Assembly (NCBI RefSeq): GCF_007677725.1
Contig: NZ_VEDF01000002.1
Span: 558,001-622,000 of the forward strand
Reading direction: 5' to 3'
Source: Pseudomonas sp. URMO17WK12:I11
Lineage (GTDB): Bacteria; Pseudomonadota; Gammaproteobacteria; Pseudomonadales; Pseudomonadaceae
DNA: 64,000 nt
Positions 44,602 through 53,420 of this stretch are shown here, one piece after another. The position numbers were made by a program, and so were the translations under genes. Within the stretch, counting starts at the first letter, position 1; the number at the start of each line of letters is the position of its first letter. A model generated the notes under the pieces. It saw nothing but the letters and a program-made list of their open reading frames with translations. It was not told the origin of the DNA and made no database searches.

Positions 44602-45930
44602 ATGAAGAAGGCAAAACTGAGCCTCGCCTGGCAGATCGTCATCGGTCTGGTACTGGGTGTCGCAGTCGGCGCGCTACTGAACCACTTCAGTGCGGAAAAG
44701 GCCTGGTGGATCAGCAATGTGCTCCAGCCTGCCGGTGACATCTTCATTCGCCTGATCAAGATGATCGTGGTCCCGATCGTGATTTCGTCGCTGATCGTGG
44801 GTATTGCCGGAGTTGGCGATGCGAAGAAACTCGGCAGCATTGGCCTGAAGACCATTCTTTATTTCGAGGTGGTGACCACCATCGCCATCGTCGTTGGCCT
44901 GGTGCTCGCGAACCTCTTCCATCCAGGTGCCGGCATCGACATGAGCACCCTAGGCACCGTCGACATTTCCAAATACCAGGCCACGGCGGCCGAGGTGCAG
45001 CATGAGCATGCGTTCATCGAAACCTTGCTCAACCTGATCCCATCGAACATTTTCGCGGCGCTGATGCGCGGCGAGATGCTGCCGATCATCTTCTTCTCGG
45101 TGCTGTTCGGCCTCGGTCTGTCGAGCTTGCAGGCTGACCTGCGCGAGCCGTTGGTGCGCACCTTCCAGGCCGTGTCGGAAACCATGTTCAAGGTCACTCA
45201 CATGATCATGAACTACGCCCCGATCGGTGTGTTCGCCCTGATTGCGGTGACTGTCGCCAACTTCGGTTTCAGTTCGCTGCTGCCGCTGGCCAAGTTGGTG
45301 CTGCTGGTGTACTTCGCCATCGCCTTCTTCGCTTTCATGGTCTTGGGCCTGGTGGCTCGACTGTTCGGCTTCTCGGTGATCAAGATCATGCGCATCATGA
45401 AGGATGAGCTGATCCTGGCGTATTCGACCTCCAGCTCCGAAACCGTGCTGCCACGTGTGATCGAGAAGATGGAGAAGTACGGCGCGCCGAAGTCGATCTG
45501 CTCGTTCGTGGTGCCGACCGGCTATTCGTTCAACCTCGACGGCTCGACCCTGTACCAGAGCATTGCCGCGATCTTCATCGCTCAGCTGTACGGCATCGAT
45601 TTGTCCTGGAGCCAGCAGCTGCTGCTGGTGCTGACCTTGATGGTCACCTCCAAGGGCATCGCCGGTGTACCTGGCGTCTCCTTCGTGGTGCTGCTGGCGA
45701 CCCTGGGCAGCGTAGGCATTCCGTTGGAAGGCCTGGCCTTCATCGCAGGCGTCGACCGCATCATGGATATGGCTCGCACTGCCCTCAACGTGATCGGCAA
45801 TGCCTTGGCCGCCCTGGTGATTTCGCGCTGGGAAGGCATGTACGACGCCGCCAAAGGCGAGCAGTACTACGCTTCGCTGATCGCCGAAAAGCCCCAGGCT
45901 TCGGCGATCGGTGAAGCGGCCAAACGCTAA
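44602..45930 (+). CDS. gltP: Proton/glutamate-aspartate symporter
   Basis: A 442-residue DAACS-family carrier with eight helices and two re-entrant hairpins. The Ser-rich hairpin reads YSTSSSETVLPRV (near 281-293), followed by PTGYSFNLDGSTLYQ (308-322) and the substrate-site region with DR in AGVDRIMDMARTALNVIGN. It imports glutamate or aspartate with protons. ATG at 44602 is placed after AGGGTAAAG. The long upstream region suggests tight control by acidic amino acids; a terminator follows. Confidence 0.93.
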   Translation: MKKAKLSLAWQIVIGLVLGVAVGALLNHFSAEKAWWISNVLQPAGDIFIRLIKMIVVPIVISSLIVGIAGVGDAKKLGSIGLKTILYFEVVTTIAIVVGLVLANLFHPGAGIDMSTLGTVDISKYQATAAEVQHEHAFIETLLNLIPSNIFAALMRGEMLPIIFFSVLFGLGLSSLQADLREPLVRTFQAVSETMFKVTHMIMNYAPIGVFALIAVTVANFGFSSLLPLAKLVLLVYFAIAFFAFMVLGLVARLFGFSVIKIMRIMKDELILAYSTSSSETVLPRVIEKMEKYGAPKSICSFVVPTGYSFNLDGSTLYQSIAAIFIAQLYGIDLSWSQQLLLVLTLMVTSKGIAGVPGVSFVVLLATLGSVGIPLEGLAFIAGVDRIMDMARTALNVIGNALAALVISRWEGMYDAAKGEQYYASLIAEKPQASAIGEAAKR

Positions 45931-45945
45931 GCCCCTAGCTGCATA

Positions 45946-45973
45946 AAAAAGCCCCGACTCGTCGGGGCTTTTT
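45946..45973. terminator. Rho-independent terminator after gltP
   Basis: AAAAAAGCCCCGA and TCGGGGCTTTTT form a 9-bp GC stem with A and T flanks, able to act on both strands. Confidence 0.95.
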
Positions 45974-46061
45974 GTTGTCTGAGGGGTTCGTGCCGCAGCA
46001 GCCGCGCTGCGCCGGGCATCGATACGCTATCATTCGGGCATTTTTCAGGGGGAACACGCGG

Positions 46062-47291
46062 ATGCTCAACGGCCTTTGGCTCGGCTTTTTTCTGGTGGCA
46101 GCCGTGTCTGCGCTGGCCCAATGGTTACTCGCCGGCAATGCAGGCATCTTTGCCGCGATGGTCGAGAGCATCTTTGCCATGGCCAAGTTGTCGGTCGACG
46201 TCATGGTGCTGCTGTTCGGTACGCTGACGCTGTGGCTGGGGTTTCTCAAGATCGCCGAAAAGGCCGGGATCGTCGAATGGCTGGCCAAAGTGCTAGGACC
46301 GCTGTTTGCACGGCTGATGCCCGAGGTGCCGCCGGGACATCCGGCGCTGGGCCTGATCACCATGAACTTCGCAGCCAATGGCCTGGGCCTGGACAACGCC
46401 GCCACACCGATCGGCCTGAAAGCCATGCGCGCCTTGCAGGAACTCAACCCCAGCAGCACCACCGCCAGCAACGCGCAGATCCTGTTCCTGGTGCTCAATG
46501 CCTCGTCGTTGACCCTGTTGCCGGTGACCATCTTCATGTACCGCGCCCAGCAAGGCGCGCCTGATCCGACATTGGTATTCCTGCCGATCCTGCTGGCGAC
46601 CAGTGTGTCGACCCTGGTCGGGCTGTTGTCGGTAGCGGTGATGCAACGCTTGCGCCTATGGGACCCGGTGGTGCTGGCCTATCTGATTCCAGGGGCGCTG
46701 CTGCTGGGTGGCTTCATGGCCTTTCTCGGCACCCTGTCGGCCGCGGCGCTGGCCAGCCTGTCGTCGATTCTCGGCAACCTCACCCTGTTTGGCGTGATCA
46801 TCCTGTTCCTGGTGATCGGGGCCTTGCGGCGGGTACAGGTTTACGAAGCCTTCGTCGAAGGCGCCAAGGAAGGCTTCGACGTGGCCAAGAGCCTGTTGCC
46901 TTATTTGGTGGCGATGCTGGTCGCGGTCGGCGTGCTGCGCGCATCCGGTGCGTTGGAACTGGCCTTGGATGGCATTCGCCACGCAGTCAGCTGGTTGGGC
47001 ATGGATACCCGCTTCGTCGAAGGCCTGCCCACCGCCCTGGTCAAGCCGTTCTCCGGCAGCGCGGCGCGTGCCATGTTGATCGAAACCATGCAGACCCACG
47101 GGGTCGACAGCTTCCCTGCCCTGGTCGCGGCCACCATCCAAGGCAGCACGGAAACGACCTTCTACGTGCTGGCCGTGTATTTCGGTGCCGTGGGCATCCA
47201 ACGTGTGCGTCATGCTGTCGGTTGCGCGCTGTTGGCCGAGCTGTGCGGGGTGATTGCAGCGATCTGCGTGAGTTATTGGTTCTTCGCCTGA
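46062..47291 (+). CDS. SpmA/SpmB-like nucleoside-recognition (Gate) membrane protein
   Basis: A 409-residue protein with two Gate/nucleoside-recognition domains: one at about 40-150 with TMNFAANGLGLDNAATPIGLKAM, and one at about 250-400 with KPFSGSAARAMLIET and STETTFYVLAVYFGAVG. It resembles SpmA and SpmB of sporulating bacteria fused in one chain. In non-sporulators it is thought to be a transporter or small-molecule channel, with unknown substrate. The start at 46062 follows CAGGGGG; its 3' end overlaps the convergent lipoprotein gene by 19 bp. Confidence 0.87.
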   Translation: MLNGLWLGFFLVAAVSALAQWLLAGNAGIFAAMVESIFAMAKLSVDVMVLLFGTLTLWLGFLKIAEKAGIVEWLAKVLGPLFARLMPEVPPGHPALGLITMNFAANGLGLDNAATPIGLKAMRALQELNPSSTTASNAQILFLVLNASSLTLLPVTIFMYRAQQGAPDPTLVFLPILLATSVSTLVGLLSVAVMQRLRLWDPVVLAYLIPGALLLGGFMAFLGTLSAAALASLSSILGNLTLFGVIILFLVIGALRRVQVYEAFVEGAKEGFDVAKSLLPYLVAMLVAVGVLRASGALELALDGIRHAVSWLGMDTRFVEGLPTALVKPFSGSAARAMLIETMQTHGVDSFPALVAATIQGSTETTFYVLAVYFGAVGIQRVRHAVGCALLAELCGVIAAICVSYWFFA

Positions 47292-47902
47292 GTCTGAGCC
47301 TGATTGCCATGCGCCACGGTCCAATCCACGACCTGTGCGCTGAGTCGATCGGCGGCCGCGCCAAAGCCTGTCACCACCGCTGATACCTGGGTATCGGCCA
47401 AGGGCTGACGCACCTCGAAGCGTTGGCTGTCGAGGATGCGCTGGCTGCGGCCTTGCACCAGGCGTGCGTCATAGCGGATGACGACGGCGACCTTGCCGTC
47501 AGGCTGGTATTCGCTTTGAAAGCCCTGCAGCTCGCCGGTCAACTCATAGTCGGCCTGCAGGTTGCTGTCATCGGCGCTCAGGCGTTGCACCCGCCCATCA
47601 CGTTGAAAACCATCGAGCAGTCGGTTGCGCACCAGCAGCGGCACCGGGTCGCTCCAGCGTGCGCCCTTGTAGCTGCTGAGCACGTTGCCCTGCGGTATCA
47701 CGGCGATGCGCGGCCCGGCCAGGGTTTCGCTGGCCAGCGGCTTGTTCAGACGCAGCGACCACTGCACCAGGGTAGCGGACCGGGTCGTCTGCTCGACCGG
47801 CAGGCGGTAGATATCCACAGGTTCGCTCTGCGGCAGGATCGAACAGGCACTGACGACGCCCAGGCTGCCCGCCAGGGCCAGCCAGCGCAGCGATGGGGTC
47901 AT
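47273..47902 (-). CDS. ABC transport auxiliary lipoprotein, PqiC-like
   Basis: A 209-residue outer-membrane lipoprotein with lipobox VSAC (Cys20) and the PqiC/ABC_trans_aux fold: IYRLPV, RIAVIPQ..VLSSYKGARWSDPVP..LVRNRLLDGF, and a C-terminal helix with FGAAADRLSAQVVDW. It would complete the transporter at the outer membrane. The start overlaps the MCE gene stop by 4 bp. It is the last gene of the four-gene operon that starts at 50762. Confidence 0.9.
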   Translation of the reverse strand: MTPSLRWLALAGSLGVVSACSILPQSEPVDIYRLPVEQTTRSATLVQWSLRLNKPLASETLAGPRIAVIPQGNVLSSYKGARWSDPVPLLVRNRLLDGFQRDGRVQRLSADDSNLQADYELTGELQGFQSEYQPDGKVAVVIRYDARLVQGRSQRILDSQRFEVRQPLADTQVSAVVTGFGAAADRLSAQVVDWTVAHGNQAQTQAKNQ

Positions 47903-48837
47903 GGCTGGAACTCCTTGTTGTTGTCGCGGCCAAGCAGATAGCCGCTCGGGTCAGCCTCCAGGCGTCGGGAAATGCCGCGCAGCGAGTTGAGGGTCTCGCG
48001 CAATTCGCGAATGGCCGGGGACAGCTGGTTGAGGCCCTGGGCGCCATCATCGATGGACTGGCGATTGTCCTGCAGTAATTCATCGAGGGTGGCGGCGCTC
48101 TGGGCCAACGACTGCATGGCCTGTTCTGCACTGTCGATGACCTGCTTGCCTTGCGTGCCGATCAGGCCATTGGCGTTGCGCATCAACGCCTGGGTATCGG
48201 CCAGCGTGGCATTGGCTTGCTTGCCGGCCTCGGCCAGCTGGTTGATCGCCTCGCCTATGCCGCCCTTCTGGTTGGCGAACACGCCCGTGGTCTGCTCCAG
48301 ATTGGCCAGGGTGTTGCTCAAGCGCTCGATGTTGGTGTCCGAGAACATCTGATTGGCGTTGTGCAGCAGCAGGTTTACGTTGGTGACCAGGTCGCTGCTG
48401 TCATTGAGCAGGCGCGAAATAGGTGACGGCGAGGCGATGATCACTGGCAGCTTGCCGTCCTTGCCCGTGAGCTCGGGGCTGTGCGGCGTACCGCCGCTGA
48501 GCTGGATGAACGAGTTACCGGTGACGCCGGCCAGGGTCAGCTTGGCCTGGGTGTCTTCCTTGACCGGGGTGTCACCGCTCAGGCGCACGCGGGCCAGGAC
48601 CCGGCGCGGATCCTTGGGGTCCAGGCGCAAGGTGGATACATCGCCGACCTTGATGCCGTTGTACTGCACCGGGCTGCCGCGCGACAGGCCCGAAACGGCT
48701 TCGTTGAAGATCACTTCGTAGTCCTTGAAGGCATCGTCGACGCTGGACTTGGCTAGCCACAGACCGAACAGCATGGCGCCCGCCACCACCAGCACGGTGA
48801 CCAGGCCGATCAGGACATGATGAGCTCGAGTTTCCAT
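47899..48837 (-). CDS. MCE-domain lipid-binding protein, MlaD-like
   Basis: A 312-residue protein with an N-terminal helix (about 8-30), an MCE domain (40-120, with VQYNGIKVGDVSTLRL), and a long periplasmic helical segment (about 140-300, coiled coil, Asn/Leu/Gln-rich). Such proteins form hexamers spanning the periplasm and move phospholipids. It is longer than E. coli MlaD (about 180 residues), because of the coiled segment. It lies 3 bp after the ATPase gene in the operon. Confidence 0.91.
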   Translation of the reverse strand: METRAHHVLIGLVTVLVVAGAMLFGLWLAKSSVDDAFKDYEVIFNEAVSGLSRGSPVQYNGIKVGDVSTLRLDPKDPRRVLARVRLSGDTPVKEDTQAKLTLAGVTGNSFIQLSGGTPHSPELTGKDGKLPVIIASPSPISRLLNDSSDLVTNVNLLLHNANQMFSDTNIERLSNTLANLEQTTGVFANQKGGIGEAINQLAEAGKQANATLADTQALMRNANGLIGTQGKQVIDSAEQAMQSLAQSAATLDELLQDNRQSIDDGAQGLNQLSPAIRELRETLNSLRGISRRLEADPSGYLLGRDNNKEFQP

Positions 48838-48840
48838 CGT

Positions 48841-49632
48841 TCAGCGCTCCTGGCGTGCGCTGGCGGCGGCCTGTTCGGCGGCGCGCCCGCGTGGGCCGTG
48901 AAAGTATTGGTGAATCCATGGGTCGTCGGTTTGCTCGACCTCGGCCAGGGGGCCCGCGACCAGCACCCGCTTCTGGGACAGCACGGCGATGCGGTCGGTA
49001 ATGGTGTAGAGGGTATCCAGGTCATGGGTGATCAGGAACACGCTCAGCCCCAGCGCATCGCGCAGGGTCAGGATGAGCTGATCGAAGGCCGCAGCGCCGA
49101 TGGGATCCAGGCCGGCAGTGGGCTCGTCGAGAAACAGGATGTCCGGGTCCAGGGCCAAGGCGCGGGCCAGCGCGGCACGCTTGATCATGCCGCCGGAAAG
49201 CGACGCGGGGTATTTGTCTGCCGCCGAGATCGGCAGCCCCGCCAGGGCCAGCTTGACGCCCGCCAGGTGCTCGGCATCGGCCCGCGACAGGCCGGCATGC
49301 TCGATCAGCGGCAGCGCGACATTTTCGGTCACGGTCAGCGACGAGAACAGCGCGCCTTTCTGGAACAACACGCCGAAGCGGCGTTCGACCAGCGAACGCT
49401 GTTGTTCGCGCAAACCGGCCAGGTCTTGGCCAAAGACGTTGATCTGGCCAGCATTGGGGCGTCGTAAGCCAATGATGCTGCGCAGCAACACCGACTTGCC
49501 ACTGCCTGAACCGCCGACCACGGCCAGGATTTCGCCGCGATACACATCCAGATCGAGGTCCAGATGCACCACCTGGCTGCCAAAGCGGTTGCACAGACCC
49601 CGCGCCTGGATTACAGCTTCCTGGCCGCTCAC
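48841..49632 (-). CDS. Lipid ABC transporter ATPase, MlaF-like
   Basis: The 263-residue protein has Walker A GGSGSGKS (about 42-49), the signature SLSGGMIKRAALARAL, Walker B ILFLDEPTAGLDP and the switch His in LITHDLD. The C-terminal tail is charged and helical (about 230-263). GTG at 49632 overlaps the permease stop; GGAG sits about 8 nt upstream. A longer frame would run antisense through the permease and is discarded. Confidence 0.92.
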   Translation of the reverse strand: MSGQEAVIQARGLCNRFGSQVVHLDLDLDVYRGEILAVVGGSGSGKSVLLRSIIGLRRPNAGQINVFGQDLAGLREQQRSLVERRFGVLFQKGALFSSLTVTENVALPLIEHAGLSRADAEHLAGVKLALAGLPISAADKYPASLSGGMIKRAALARALALDPDILFLDEPTAGLDPIGAAAFDQLILTLRDALGLSVFLITHDLDTLYTITDRIAVLSQKRVLVAGPLAEVEQTDDPWIHQYFHGPRGRAAEQAAASARQER

Positions 49633-50762
49633 CAGCCCATCTCCATGCAGAACAGCGCCGCCACGGCATCCAGCACGATCACCACGAAAATCGACTGCAC
49701 CACGCTGGAGGTAGTGTGGGCGCCGACCGATTCGGCGCTGCCGCTGACCTTGAACCCTTCCAGGCAGCCGATGGCGGCAATCAGAAAGGCAAAGATCGGT
49801 GCCTTGGCCAGACCCACCAGAAAATGCTGCACACCGATATCGCTGTGCAGCAGCGACAGGAACATGGCCGGCGAAATGTCCAGTGATAACGCACAGACCA
49901 CAGCGCCGCCGACGATGCCGCAGATCATCGCCAGAAAAGTCAGCAATGGCAGCGAGATCAGCAGCGCCAGTACCCGTGGCACGACCAGCAACTCGATCGG
50001 GTTCAGGCCGAGGGTGCGAATGGCGTCGATTTCTTCGTTGGCCTTCATCGACCCGAGTTGCGCGGTGAAGGCGCTGGCGGTGCGCCCGGCCATCAGAATG
50101 GCGGTCAATAGCACCGCGAACTCGCGCAAAAAGGAAAACGCGACCAGATCGACGGTGAACACCGTGGCGCCAAAGTCCGCCAGCACCGTGGCGCCGAGAA
50201 AAGCCACCACTGCGCCGACCAGGAAGGTCAGCAAGGCAACGATCGGTGCGGCGTCCAGGCCGGTCTGCTCGATGTGCGAAACCACCGGCGTGACGCGCCA
50301 GCGCTGCGGCTGCAACAGGCGTGTGAGCAAGGTCTGGATGATCAGCCCGATGAAGCCGAGCAGCTGGAGGGTGTCCTGCCACAGTGTGCCGACAGCGCAG
50401 CCGATACGCTCGAGCAGCACCAGCAGGACGTTACGCTCCGGCGCCTTGAGTGGAATGCAGTAGTCCTGCACAGACTGATAGACCGTGCAGAGCAAGGCGC
50501 GGTTGGCTTCGGGCAGCTCGTCGGTGCACTGCGACAGACGTTCGGCGCCGAGCAGCTCGGCCAGTAGCGAGGCACCGGCAGTGTCCAGGCGACCCAATTG
50601 ACTGAGATCGGCGACCGTGTCGCCATCGCAGCGCGAGCGCAGTTGCTCGCTGTCGCGCTTGAGGCTGCTGTAGTGAGCCAAGGTCCAGTCCCCGGCAATG
50701 CGCAGGCACGCAGGCTGGCAGCGGGTGTCCAGGGTGGCGCTGGGGGTGGTCATAGGCTCCAT
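49629..50762 (-). CDS. MlaE-type permease fused to an N-terminal STAS domain
   Basis: A 377-residue protein. Residues 1-110 resemble a STAS domain (CLRIAGDWTLAHY, DLSQLGRLDTAGASLLAEL), followed by an MlaE permease (about 130-377) with the signature MAGRTASAFTAQLGSMKANEEIDAI and LVGLAKAPIFAFLIAAIGC. In Mla systems STAS is a separate protein, MlaB, so this is a natural fusion. AGAGG lies 4 nt before ATG 50762. It is the first gene of the operon. Confidence 0.92.
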   Translation of the reverse strand: MEPMTTPSATLDTRCQPACLRIAGDWTLAHYSSLKRDSEQLRSRCDGDTVADLSQLGRLDTAGASLLAELLGAERLSQCTDELPEANRALLCTVYQSVQDYCIPLKAPERNVLLVLLERIGCAVGTLWQDTLQLLGFIGLIIQTLLTRLLQPQRWRVTPVVSHIEQTGLDAAPIVALLTFLVGAVVAFLGATVLADFGATVFTVDLVAFSFLREFAVLLTAILMAGRTASAFTAQLGSMKANEEIDAIRTLGLNPIELLVVPRVLALLISLPLLTFLAMICGIVGGAVVCALSLDISPAMFLSLLHSDIGVQHFLVGLAKAPIFAFLIAAIGCLEGFKVSGSAESVGAHTTSSVVQSIFVVIVLDAVAALFCMEMGW

Positions 50763-50839
50763 GCATCCTCTTGCTCAGACGCTGATCATAGCGCAGCGGG
50801 CATGCAGCGGTTTGGTGAATATGTGCTGTCTTGCCGCGG

Positions 50840-51862
50840 CTACTGGGCAGGCTTGTCGCCGACCACCTTGAAGCGCAGCACGCCGATCACCTGGCCGTCT
50901 TCGGTCAGTACCCGGACCTGCCACTTGCCCACCGGGTTGGGCGGGAAGTTCTGTTTGTGGGTCCAGGCGCGGTAGCCTTCTTTGCGCCCGCCGTGAATAT
51001 CCAGGGCAATGCGGTCGACTTCCTGGCCGTCCTTCTGCCACACGTGGTAGATCCGCTCATCCAGCCCGCGCGGTGCATTGATCGCGGTGTACGCGTACAA
51101 CCCGCCGCTGCGAATGCGGCTGGCGGGCACCTCCTTGAGCGAATCGCCGGGTTGGCGGTCGATCACTTCGGTACTGACCGCCACATCGGTCATCCATAGC
51201 GTGGCCGGCGGCACCCACGAACGCAGCAGCCAGCCACCGGCACCGACCGCCAAGGTCAGCATGACCATCGCCATGCCGCGACGCCAGCCGTTGATCGGGA
51301 AGCTGCTGATCAAGCTGGGGAACGACAGCGCCATGGCGATGATCAACGCCAGCTTGAAGCTCTGTGCGGTGGTCAGGTGCAGGATGATCGGCAGTGCGGT
51401 GAGCAGCGCCGCGAACAGCGTCAGGGTATGCAGGGCGAGAAACAGCCAGCGCCGTGGTGCCAGCCAGCGGTAGTACAGCGGGTCGACGATGGAGATCAGC
51501 CCGGCAGCGCCGAGCAGGCCGGTGAACACCAGCTGCCCGCTGTTCCAGGTGGTGGTGATGAAAAAGAAGGGCAGGACGAAGAACAGGCTTTCCTGGTGGA
51601 TCATCTGCGTCGCATAGCGCAGCAGCGGTTGGGGTATCTCGCGTTTGAAGGTGCGGGTGAACAGGCGAGTGAGGGTGTTTTCCAGCATCAGCCAGACCCA
51701 GCTGACCAGCAATAAGATGGCGATCCAACTGGCCAGGCCGGCCTGGCGGTCGACCAGGATGAAACTGCCGATCCCAGAGAGAAAACCCCCGAGCGCGATG
51801 ACGCCTGGGTAGCGTTTGAGCAATTCGATGACGCGCTGGACGATCTGGGATAATGGGGGCAT
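50840..51862 (-). CDS. DUF5924/DUF2914 membrane protein
   Basis: A 340-residue protein with six or more helices in residues 20-235 and a C-terminal soluble DUF2914-type domain (about 240-338) with IYHVWQKDGQEVDRIALDIHGGRKEGYRAW and GKWQVRVLTEDGQVIG, usually a periplasmic beta-sandwich. Start at 51862 (MPPLSQIVQRVIEL) is preferred to a longer frame. Function is unknown. It lies 78 bp upstream of the MCE operon and 123 bp downstream of the M16 gene, all on the same strand. Confidence 0.83.
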   Translation of the reverse strand: MPPLSQIVQRVIELLKRYPGVIALGGFLSGIGSFILVDRQAGLASWIAILLLVSWVWLMLENTLTRLFTRTFKREIPQPLLRYATQMIHQESLFFVLPFFFITTTWNSGQLVFTGLLGAAGLISIVDPLYYRWLAPRRWLFLALHTLTLFAALLTALPIILHLTTAQSFKLALIIAMALSFPSLISSFPINGWRRGMAMVMLTLAVGAGGWLLRSWVPPATLWMTDVAVSTEVIDRQPGDSLKEVPASRIRSGGLYAYTAINAPRGLDERIYHVWQKDGQEVDRIALDIHGGRKEGYRAWTHKQNFPPNPVGKWQVRVLTEDGQVIGVLRFKVVGDKPAQ

Positions 51863-51985
51863 GGGTATCAGGCGCAGGTTGGAATGGCTGTACCGGTCCG
51901 CCGCAATTGCACCCGCCCCTCCCGGCATTGCCGTGGAAGCGGGTTCACCTGCGACGGGCCGGCACAGGCGAAGGATACCGTTGAA

Positions 51986-53392
51986 TCACTGTTGCCGTGT
52001 AGCACCGCTAGGCCGTTCGGGCTTGTGCCGACGCCAGCGCAGCAGTCCGAGGGCCAGGATCAGCCCCAGCAACACGGCCAGCAGCCCGTACAGCTCGTCG
52101 TAGCCAAGAAACGGTTTTTCGATCCGCAGGTAGCCTTGGTCCTTGAGCAGGTCCTTGAGCGCCTCGTTGGCCTGCTCCAGCGTGACCTTGCGCAGCTTGC
52201 GTGCAGGGTCGGTGAAGCGCCCGTTGTCGTAGTCGTTGAGCGCCCCCCAGTAATAATCGGCCAGTGCGCTGTTGCCTTGGGTGCTCCAGCTTTCCTTGGC
52301 AATCGCGGCGTCCTTGATCCGGGCGAAGGTGTCGGGGTCCAGGCCGTGTTCGCGCAGGTGGTCGAACAGCTGCTCCATGACGTTGACCGCCGCATCGACA
52401 TCGTCGCGTTCCAGGTCAGCGTTGAGGCTGATCATGCCGCTGTCGCCGAAGCTTTCTCGTTGCACCGAGGGGCCGTAGGACAGACCGTGGCGCAGACGCA
52501 GCTGGTCGTACAATGCCCATTCCAGGTAGCGCGACAGCAGGTCGAGGGTCTGCTGATGGTCGTTGTCCAACACTGGCTCGATGAACAACCAGTGCAGCTT
52601 GACGCTGTCGCCCAGTACTCCCCGGGTCAAGTCGCGGCGCTGCTCGGCCTGCTGGCTGATGCTGTCGAGATTGCGCCGCTCCTCAGGCTCGGTAGCCGGC
52701 AGCTCGCCGAAGGTGCGCTCCAGATAGGCCGGCAGCAGGCGGTCGAGTCCGCCGACCACGATCAATGTCATGTTGTTGGCCGCATACCAGCGCTCGCGCA
52801 GGGCCTGCACCTGTTCCAGGGTCATATCGCCGACGTCGGAGCGTTCGGCGCACTTGAGCCCCAGTTCGGTGGCCAACTGATCGCTGGCTGGATGACCGAT
52901 ATCCTGGCGGTCCAGCCAACGCTGCAAGTGACCGTAGTGACCGCCATCCTCACGCTCGATGATGCGCTTGGCGGTGGTCAGGGCCTTGGCGTCGATACGG
53001 GTGTCGCGGATGATCGCCAGCAGCAGGTCGAGGACCTTGCGCTGGTTGCGCGCCGGCGCCTCGATGACGAACGTGGTGTCGGCGCTGCTGGTGTAGGCAT
53101 TCCACTCCCCGCCCAAACTTTGCAGGCGCTCTTCCAGCCCGCCTTCGCCGGTATCGTCGATTCCGGTGAACAGCAAGTGTTCGAGCAAGTGCGGGAGTTC
53201 TTTCTGCTCGCAGCCAAAGTCATCCAGGCCAACCCCAACCACCAGGCGAATGGAGACATGATCGCGTTCGTAGCCGGATTTGAGGATGACCTGCAGGCCG
53301 TTGGGCAACAGGTAACCTTCGACCCGCGAGCGATCCAGGGCAATGGAGGGAAGGCTGCACAGCAGCAGGCAAACGAACATCAGGCAACGCAT
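51986..53392 (-). CDS. M16-family zinc peptidase with membrane tail
   Basis: A 468-residue protein with a signal peptide (cleavage near SIALD, 19-20), an M16 inverted zinc motif H68-LLE-H72 in ELPHLLEHLLF, an M16C-like second half with the R/Y pair LRHGLSYGPSV, and a C-terminal helix (about 433-453) followed by a basic tail. It would be a periplasm-facing peptidase anchored in the inner membrane. Single-chain M16 enzymes of this size (about 450) normally pair with a second subunit, which is not seen nearby. It lies 28 bp after nptA and may share its transcript. Confidence 0.85.
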   Translation of the reverse strand: MRCLMFVCLLLCSLPSIALDRSRVEGYLLPNGLQVILKSGYERDHVSIRLVVGVGLDDFGCEQKELPHLLEHLLFTGIDDTGEGGLEERLQSLGGEWNAYTSSADTTFVIEAPARNQRKVLDLLLAIIRDTRIDAKALTTAKRIIEREDGGHYGHLQRWLDRQDIGHPASDQLATELGLKCAERSDVGDMTLEQVQALRERWYAANNMTLIVVGGLDRLLPAYLERTFGELPATEPEERRNLDSISQQAEQRRDLTRGVLGDSVKLHWLFIEPVLDNDHQQTLDLLSRYLEWALYDQLRLRHGLSYGPSVQRESFGDSGMISLNADLERDDVDAAVNVMEQLFDHLREHGLDPDTFARIKDAAIAKESWSTQGNSALADYYWGALNDYDNGRFTDPARKLRKVTLEQANEALKDLLKDQGYLRIEKPFLGYDELYGLLAVLLGLILALGLLRWRRHKPERPSGATRQQ

Positions 53393-53420
53393 GGGCGAGC
53401 GAAAGTCTCCAGGTGCGAGG

